Assembly: GCA_012955965.1 (NCBI GenBank)
Contig: JABBZI010000013.1
Location: forward strand, 1 to 64,000
DNA length: 64,000 nucleotides
DNA from: Clostridioides difficile
GTDB lineage: Bacteria; Bacillota; Clostridia; Peptostreptococcales; Peptostreptococcaceae
Reading direction: 5' to 3'
In this document: positions 56,123-64,000 of the stretch, piece after piece
Layout: each line of letters starts with the position of its first letter
Position numbering within the stretch: the stretch's first letter is position 1
Notes under the pieces: generated by a model
Seen by the model: only the letters and a program-made list of their open reading frames with translations
What the model was told of the DNA's origin: nothing
The model's database searches: none
Position numbers and translations under genes: made by a program

Positions 56123-56529
56123 ACTAAAATATATTATAATTTACCATATAAAAAGTCATCTATTCCAATAGATGGCTTTCTTATTTTGCAAAGATTTCAA
56201 TAAGACTAATTTATTGTTGGCACTAAAACGTATATTGAATAAATTTCAATAACTATATAATTTTTTTTTCGTAACCACAAATTTACATTATAAAATTATT
56301 ATAAAAATACATTTTTTTCAAAGCTAGTGATTTCATACTATGTAGCTTTATGATGCAAATTATTAATCTTTCTTAAATATACCTATTTATTCCATGTATA
56401 CTCTTTTTACATATCTTTACAGTGAAAAAATGCTTGTTCTTATGTTAGTATAGATGCACGGGTACCCCCTACACTAAAGGTTACAAATTAGTAACATTTT
56501 TAGAATTTTTAGATTGAGAGGTGTGTATA
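56123..56529. other. Leader region before the CAP-domain gene
   Basis: After the permease terminator this AT-rich stretch of about 340 bases contains the CAP-gene promoter and leader. A KpnI-type palindrome GGGTACCC at 56459-56466 and a short GTTAC/GTAAC hairpin at 56480-56495 followed by ATTTTT are visible but unexplained. I did not recognise a riboswitch, and no gene is seen. Confidence 0.55.
56152..56185 (+). terminator. Intrinsic terminator after the permease
   Basis: AAAGTCATCTA (56152-56162) and TAGATGGCTTT (56169-56179) are followed by CTTATTTT on the plus strand. Confidence 0.75.
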
Positions 56530-57462
56530 ATGAAAAAAAATATACCAACAAAATTAAAAACTATGTTAGCATTGGGAGTGTTAACCTTAGCTACAGCATC
56601 TAGTGCTGTTACTGCAAGTGCTTCATCACTTGAAAATAATGTAAATCTAAGTAACAAAAGTTTAGTATACAGCAATACTAAATACAAGTTTTCAGCAAAA
56701 CCAAATTGTTCTGTAAAACCAGAGCTTAAGCCTGATAAAGACAATTCTTGCAAAGATAAGAACCATAATGACAAGAATTGTAACAACAATAACAAACCTG
56801 AAGACAATAATAATTCAGGTTCTACTAATAAACCTGAGGACAATAATAATTCAGGCTCTACTAATAAGCCTGAAGATGATAATAACTCAGGCTCTACTGA
56901 TAAACCTGAGGACAATAATAATTCAGGCTCTACTAATAAGCCTGAAGGCGATAATAACTCAGGCTCTACTGATAAACCTGAGGACAATAATAACTCAGAA
57001 TCTAACAAACCTGAGGATAACAACAACTCAGAATCTAATAAGCCTGAAGATGATAATTCGGGTTCTACAAATGGAAATTTTTCAGCTTACCAAAAAGAAG
57101 TCGTTGATTTAGTAAATATAGAAAGAGCTAAAGCTGGATTAAATCCTCTTACACTTGATTCTTCTGTATCAAATGTTGCTACTAAGAAGTCTCAAGACAT
57201 GATTGATAACAATTATTTCTCACACAATTCTCCAACTTATGGTTCTCCATTTGATATGTTGAAAAAGTTTGGGATAAGTTATAAAACAGCTGGTGAAAAT
57301 ATAGCTATGGGTCAAAAAACTCCAAAAGAAGTTGTAAATGCATGGATGAATTCTGAAGGTCACAGAAAAAATATACTAAATCCAAATTTTAGTAAAATAG
57401 GCGTTGGAGTAGCACAAAAAAGTGGTGGTTCACTTTATTGGACACAAATCTTTGTAGGATAA
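56530..57462 (+). CDS. Secreted CAP/SCP-domain protein with acidic repeat linker
   Basis: The 310-residue protein begins with a signal peptide (MKKNIPTKLKTMLALGVLTL..., cleavage near ASA-SS). A low-complexity linker of eight copies of the unit KPEDNNNSGSTN (some KPEGDNNSGSTD or shortened to KPEDNNNSESN) occupies about residues 88-180. The C-terminus is a CAP/SCP domain with FSHNSPTYGSPFD, TAGENIAMGQKTP, WMNSEGHRKNILN and YWTQIFVG, which carries the usual His and Glu residues of the CAP cavity. GAGAGG precedes the ATG at 56530. No cell-wall-binding domain is visible, so how it is retained is unclear. Confidence 0.92.
   Translation: MKKNIPTKLKTMLALGVLTLATASSAVTASASSLENNVNLSNKSLVYSNTKYKFSAKPNCSVKPELKPDKDNSCKDKNHNDKNCNNNNKPEDNNNSGSTNKPEDNNNSGSTNKPEDDNNSGSTDKPEDNNNSGSTNKPEGDNNSGSTDKPEDNNNSESNKPEDNNNSESNKPEDDNSGSTNGNFSAYQKEVVDLVNIERAKAGLNPLTLDSSVSNVATKKSQDMIDNNYFSHNSPTYGSPFDMLKKFGISYKTAGENIAMGQKTPKEVVNAWMNSEGHRKNILNPNFSKIGVGVAQKSGGSLYWTQIFVG
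56791..57070 (+). repeat. In-frame 30-36 bp direct repeats encoding the KPEDNNNSGST linker
   Basis: Eight imperfect tandem copies coding KPEDNNNSGSTN-type units lie within the CAP-protein gene; three near the end are shortened. Copy number could vary between strains by slippage or recombination. Confidence 0.85.
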
Positions 57463-57463
57463 A

Positions 57464-57536
57464 ATACTCTTTTAGCATATAAATCAAAAGAGTATCTCTA
57501 AATGATTAAATAAAATCACAAATGAGATACTCTTTT
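57464..57536 (+). terminator. Three-armed terminator after the CAP gene (also serves the tetR side)
   Basis: ATACTCTTTT (57464-57473), AAAAGAGTATCTC (57486-57498) and GAGATACTCTTTT (57524-57536) can form two mutually exclusive hairpins. The second, longer one is followed by GTATCT. The structure can act on both strands. Confidence 0.7.
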
Positions 57537-57602
57537 GTATCTATATTCAAAAGCATTAAATACAAATAGATACAACATAAACATCATTTAGTAATATATA
57601 CT

Positions 57603-58199
57603 TTAAAAATCATTCGTAAAAAAATCAAAGCTTCCTTTAGGTGCAATTAAAGTTCTTTCTAAAATTAAACTTAATGCTTTTAATTTACGGTTTCTTTCTT
57701 CTTTATCCCAAGTGAAAATACCTGGGTCAAGTAAAAATGTAAAAACAGATAAAATTATTTCTGAAATTTCTAATGTATATTCACACTCAAATAACCCTTC
57801 TTTAACTCCTTGTTGAAAGATTTCTGCTACAATAGGAGAAAGTGAAGTAAGTATTTTTGCAAGAGATTTTTGATGAATTGAAGCGTTAAATTGTTGGTGT
57901 AAATATTCGTCAATAGATGATTCAACAGTTGATGTAACGTAGCTTTGAAACAACAACATTAATTTTGATATTGAATCTAATTGACTTTTATCCACAATAG
58001 CTTTACATTTATCTATAATTTGTTTATAAGTATGTTCAACCACTGCATCAAAGATTTCATCTTTAGACTTAAAATAATAATAGATACTCCCTTTTCCAAT
58101 ACCTGCTTTCTTTGCAATATCACTAACTGAACAAGTTGCCCCTTTCTCTTCCTTTAATAATTCCTGCATAGCATTTAAAATCAATTCTTTCTTGTCCAT
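57603..58199 (-). CDS. TetR family transcriptional repressor
   Basis: The 198-residue regulator has an N-terminal TetR helix-turn-helix (SVSDIAKKAGIGKGSIYYYFKSKDEIFDAVVEH) and a C-terminal ligand/dimerisation domain of about 150 residues. It is divergent from the membrane methyltransferase gene. Two matching palindromic operators lie in the shared promoter region, so it very likely represses both genes. The inducer is unknown; such pairs often respond to membrane-active or toxic compounds. Confidence 0.92.
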   Translation of the reverse strand: MDKKELILNAMQELLKEEKGATCSVSDIAKKAGIGKGSIYYYFKSKDEIFDAVVEHTYKQIIDKCKAIVDKSQLDSISKLMLLFQSYVTSTVESSIDEYLHQQFNASIHQKSLAKILTSLSPIVAEIFQQGVKEGLFECEYTLEISEIILSVFTFLLDPGIFTWDKEERNRKLKALSLILERTLIAPKGSFDFFTNDF

Positions 58200-58243
58200 A
58201 TACTCACCCCCTTTATATTGTATTATAACATAGGCTCAAAAAG

Positions 58244-58259
58244 TTGACCACTGGTCGAA
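58244..58259. promoter_or_regulatory. TetR operator 1
   Basis: TTGACCACTGGTCGAA contains the palindrome GACCA-C-TGGTC. It overlaps the -35 TTGACC of the methyltransferase promoter and the -35 region of the divergent tetR promoter. Confidence 0.75.
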
Positions 58260-58272
58260 AACATGATACAAT
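58244..58272 (+). promoter_or_regulatory. Promoter for the membrane methyltransferase gene
   Basis: TTGACC (58244-58249) and TACAAT (58267-58272) are separated by 17 bases. The -35 lies within operator 1, and operator 2 lies just downstream of the expected start, giving a leader of about 130 bases. Confidence 0.7.
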
Positions 58273-58281
58273 AAAGAAAAT

Positions 58282-58297
58282 CTGACCACCGGTCGAA
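58282..58297. promoter_or_regulatory. TetR operator 2
   Basis: CTGACCACCGGTCGAA repeats operator 1 with two base changes (palindrome GACC-ACC-GGTC). Centre-to-centre spacing is 38 bases. Its position after the -10 would block elongation. Confidence 0.75.
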
Positions 58298-58407
58298 AAA
58301 TATTGTTAATAGATTTATTAAGATAACACTATTTTTCAATACATAATTAAAATTTGTTTATTTTTCTAAGGTAAGTTAATACTATCTAAATCTTTGGGGG
58401 TAATTTT

Positions 58408-59070
58408 ATGAATGATATGGCACTTTCACATTATGGTAATTGGGCTGGCGTAACTATTTGGATACTAATATATGGAGTTTTTCTATTCTTTCTGCCTTTT
58501 TACAAAAAAAGTCAAAGAAAACCTACTACAGCTTATCTAGCATTTATAATAGCCTATGCTCTTGAAATGTTTGGTATACCAATGAGTATGTACTTTGTAG
58601 CATGGTTTTTTGGCAAACAATTACCAGATGGCATCTTATGGGGACATACACTAAATCAATATATTGGTCACTTTGGAATGTACATATGTATAATCTTAAA
58701 TATCATTGGCGCTTTACTAGTAATTTGGGGTTGGAGAACAATATATAAAAAATATTGGCAATATGAGGATGGAAAAGGAATATTGGTGACTACAGGAATT
58801 TATAGGCATATAAGACATCCACAATATACAGGATTTTTAATAATAACTCTTGGCATGATATTTGAATGGGCAACTATTCCTCTTTTAATCATGTGGCCTA
58901 TATTAGTAGTTGTATATTATAGATTAGCAAAAAAAGAAGAGAATGATATGATAAATGAATTTGGAAATAACTATATTGCTTATCGTAAAAAAACTGGAAT
59001 GTTTCTTCCTAAAATATCACTAAAAAAAATACTCAAAAGATGTAAACAAAACTTTAATATTTTATGTTAA
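58408..59070 (+). CDS. Membrane methyltransferase, isoprenylcysteine carboxyl methyltransferase-like
   Basis: The 220-residue protein has about five membrane segments and the family motif GIYRHIRHPQYTGFLIITLG with the usual RHP, followed by YRLAKKEENDMINEFGNNY. It belongs to the ICMT/phospholipid methyltransferase superfamily; the substrate is unknown, and prokaryotic members often have no prenylated protein. GGGGGT precedes the ATG. It is controlled by the divergent TetR. The C-terminal tail is basic (KKILKRCKQN). Confidence 0.88.
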   Translation: MNDMALSHYGNWAGVTIWILIYGVFLFFLPFYKKSQRKPTTAYLAFIIAYALEMFGIPMSMYFVAWFFGKQLPDGILWGHTLNQYIGHFGMYICIILNIIGALLVIWGWRTIYKKYWQYEDGKGILVTTGIYRHIRHPQYTGFLIITLGMIFEWATIPLLIMWPILVVVYYRLAKKEENDMINEFGNNYIAYRKKTGMFLPKISLKKILKRCKQNFNILC

Positions 59071-59100
59071 ATCAAATATATTTTCATCATTTCAACAATA

Positions 59101-59139
59101 AAAAAGAGGCTTATCTCTATTTTGAGATAGCCTCTTTTT
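59101..59139. terminator. Bidirectional terminator between methyltransferase and PFOR
   Basis: AAAAAGAGGC (59101-59110) and GCCTCTTTTT (59130-59139) enclose a further stem ATCTC/GAGAT. Both flanks carry T or A runs, so it can serve both converging genes. Confidence 0.85.
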
Positions 59140-59179
59140 ATCAAATCTATATTTTATATAAGCTTATAATACTTTAATA

Positions 59180-63237
<4,058 letters not shown>

Positions 63238-63807
63238 TTAATCAACTATTAGTTCTACTAACTCTCCATTTTTAACACCTGCTGCATTTCCTTCTTCCAT
63301 GTCAACATGCATTTCTAGATTAAAGCTATCACTAGCTCTTACTAGTACATTTTCAAATACTAATGCTCTTGGTCCAGATGTTTTAACCTTTACTATTTGT
63401 TTATCTGTTACACCAAACTTAGCAGCGTCTTCATTGCTCATATGTATATGTCTAGAAGCAACTATAACTCCTTCTTTCATTTCTACTTCTCCAGCAGGTC
63501 CTACTAATTTAACACCTGGAGTCCCAGCTATATCACCAGATTCTTTTATTGGTGCTTTTACTCCTAATGGGAAACCATCTGCTAAAGATATTTCAACTTG
63601 AGTGTGAGCTCTAGCTGGTCCTAGTACTCTAACTCCTTTTAAAGTTCCTTTTGGACCTACTAAATCTACTTTTTCTTCACAGGCATATTGTCCTGGTTGA
63701 GATAATGGTTTAAATTTAGTTAATTCATGACCGGCTCCAAATAATACGTCTATATCAGCTTGACTTAAATGAACATGTTTATTAGATAATGCTATTGGTA
63801 ATTTCAT
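63238..63807 (-). CDS. pduL: Phosphate propanoyl/acetyltransferase, PduL type
   Basis: PduL-type phosphotransacylases convert acyl-CoA and phosphate to acyl phosphate. The 189-residue protein has two halves with repeated metal-site motifs: SNKHVHLS at residues 8-15 and ASRHIHMSNEDAAKFG near 120. Lack of an N-terminal encapsulation peptide (it starts MKLPIALSNKHVHLS) suggests a soluble rather than microcompartment enzyme. AAGGAGGG precedes the ATG. Its neighbour PFOR produces acetyl-CoA, so the two could give acetyl phosphate for ATP synthesis; no acetate kinase gene is in the window. Confidence 0.94.
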   Translation of the reverse strand: MKLPIALSNKHVHLSQADIDVLFGAGHELTKFKPLSQPGQYACEEKVDLVGPKGTLKGVRVLGPARAHTQVEISLADGFPLGVKAPIKESGDIAGTPGVKLVGPAGEVEMKEGVIVASRHIHMSNEDAAKFGVTDKQIVKVKTSGPRALVFENVLVRASDSFNLEMHVDMEEGNAAGVKNGELVELIVD

Positions 63808-63849
63808 TGAAATTCCCTCCTTTTAATTATTTTAAATTATTGCAATACA

Positions 63850-63878
63850 ATTATACATAATATTACCTACAAAATCAA
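63850..63878 (-). promoter_or_regulatory. Candidate sigma-A promoter for pduL
   Basis: On the minus strand TTGATT (63873-63878) and TATAAT (63850-63855) are separated by 17 bases, about 40 bases before the ATG. Confidence 0.6.
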
Positions 63879-64000
63879 ATTATATTGAATCAATATATAT
63901 CTTTAAATTTTTATATATTATATCTTTAAATTCTTGATTATCTGTATAAGGTACATTATCTGTATTATTTAAATATATATTGTGTAAAAGTTTAGTATTT

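Noticed and set aside
56481-57026. Long antisense frame across the CAP gene repeats
   Set aside because: Its leucine/serine/glutamate-rich sequence is the reverse reading of the repeat linker, with no ribosome binding site, so it is a shadow.

Overview
The window is chromosomal DNA from a low-GC, endospore-forming anaerobic Firmicute. The protein sequences and gene order fit Clostridioides difficile or a very close relative. Evidence includes a pyruvate:ferredoxin oxidoreductase, a spoIIGA-sigE-sigG locus, spoIVA, spoVD and spoVE, and very AT-rich DNA with strong AGGAGG-type ribosome binding sites. I recognised no rRNA or tRNA gene, CRISPR array, insertion sequence, prophage or integron; the region reads as core genome with accessory metabolic modules at the right.

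Left part (1-13.9 kb), almost all on the minus strand: the 5' part of a secreted acidic protein cut by the window edge, then spoIVA (spore coat ATPase), gpsA-plsY-der-DUF512 (phospholipid synthesis, ribosome assembly GTPase, radical-SAM-like protein), a YIEGIA membrane-protein operon, a PhoR/PhoP-like two-component system, and nrdR-pgeF-ymxH.

Centre (13.9-33.3 kb): a sporulation sigma-factor locus (spoIIGA, sigE, sigG) directly followed upstream by a remodelled division and cell-wall cluster (lgt, rsmH, ftsL-like, spoVD, murF, mraY, murD, spoVE, murG, ftsQ, two DUF881 genes, sbp, ftsZ). mraZ, murB, murC and ftsA are not in this cluster, and murE lies about 9 kb away. An orphan sugar-binding lipoprotein sits between ftsZ and spoIIGA. 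The spoIIGA promoter resembles the classical Spo0A-activated spoIIG promoter, with a 22-bp spacer.

Right part (33.6-64 kb): an M16 protease-like pair, ychF, a GNAT enzyme fused to a membrane domain, a c-di-GMP phosphodiesterase with a degenerate GGDEF domain, murE, an AraC regulator, a glucose-type PTS IICBA with its PRD antiterminator (each preceded by a RAT/terminator switch), a Na+/H+ antiporter, a LysR-controlled acetoacetate/3-hydroxybutyrate module (thiolase, CoA-transferase, dehydrogenase, permease), a secreted CAP-domain protein with a repeat linker, a TetR/membrane-methyltransferase divergent pair with two clear operators, pyruvate:ferredoxin oxidoreductase, and a PduL-type phosphotransacylase. 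The last two can take pyruvate to acetyl-CoA and then acetyl phosphate.

Most units end in clear intrinsic terminators, listed separately. Start sites were moved from the longest ORF to the codon supported by a ribosome binding site where the two differ. I did not find a clear undescribed multi-gene system. The most unusual items are the YIEGIA operon, the GNAT-membrane fusion with site-2-protease-like motifs, the orphan binding protein, and several regulatory architectures.
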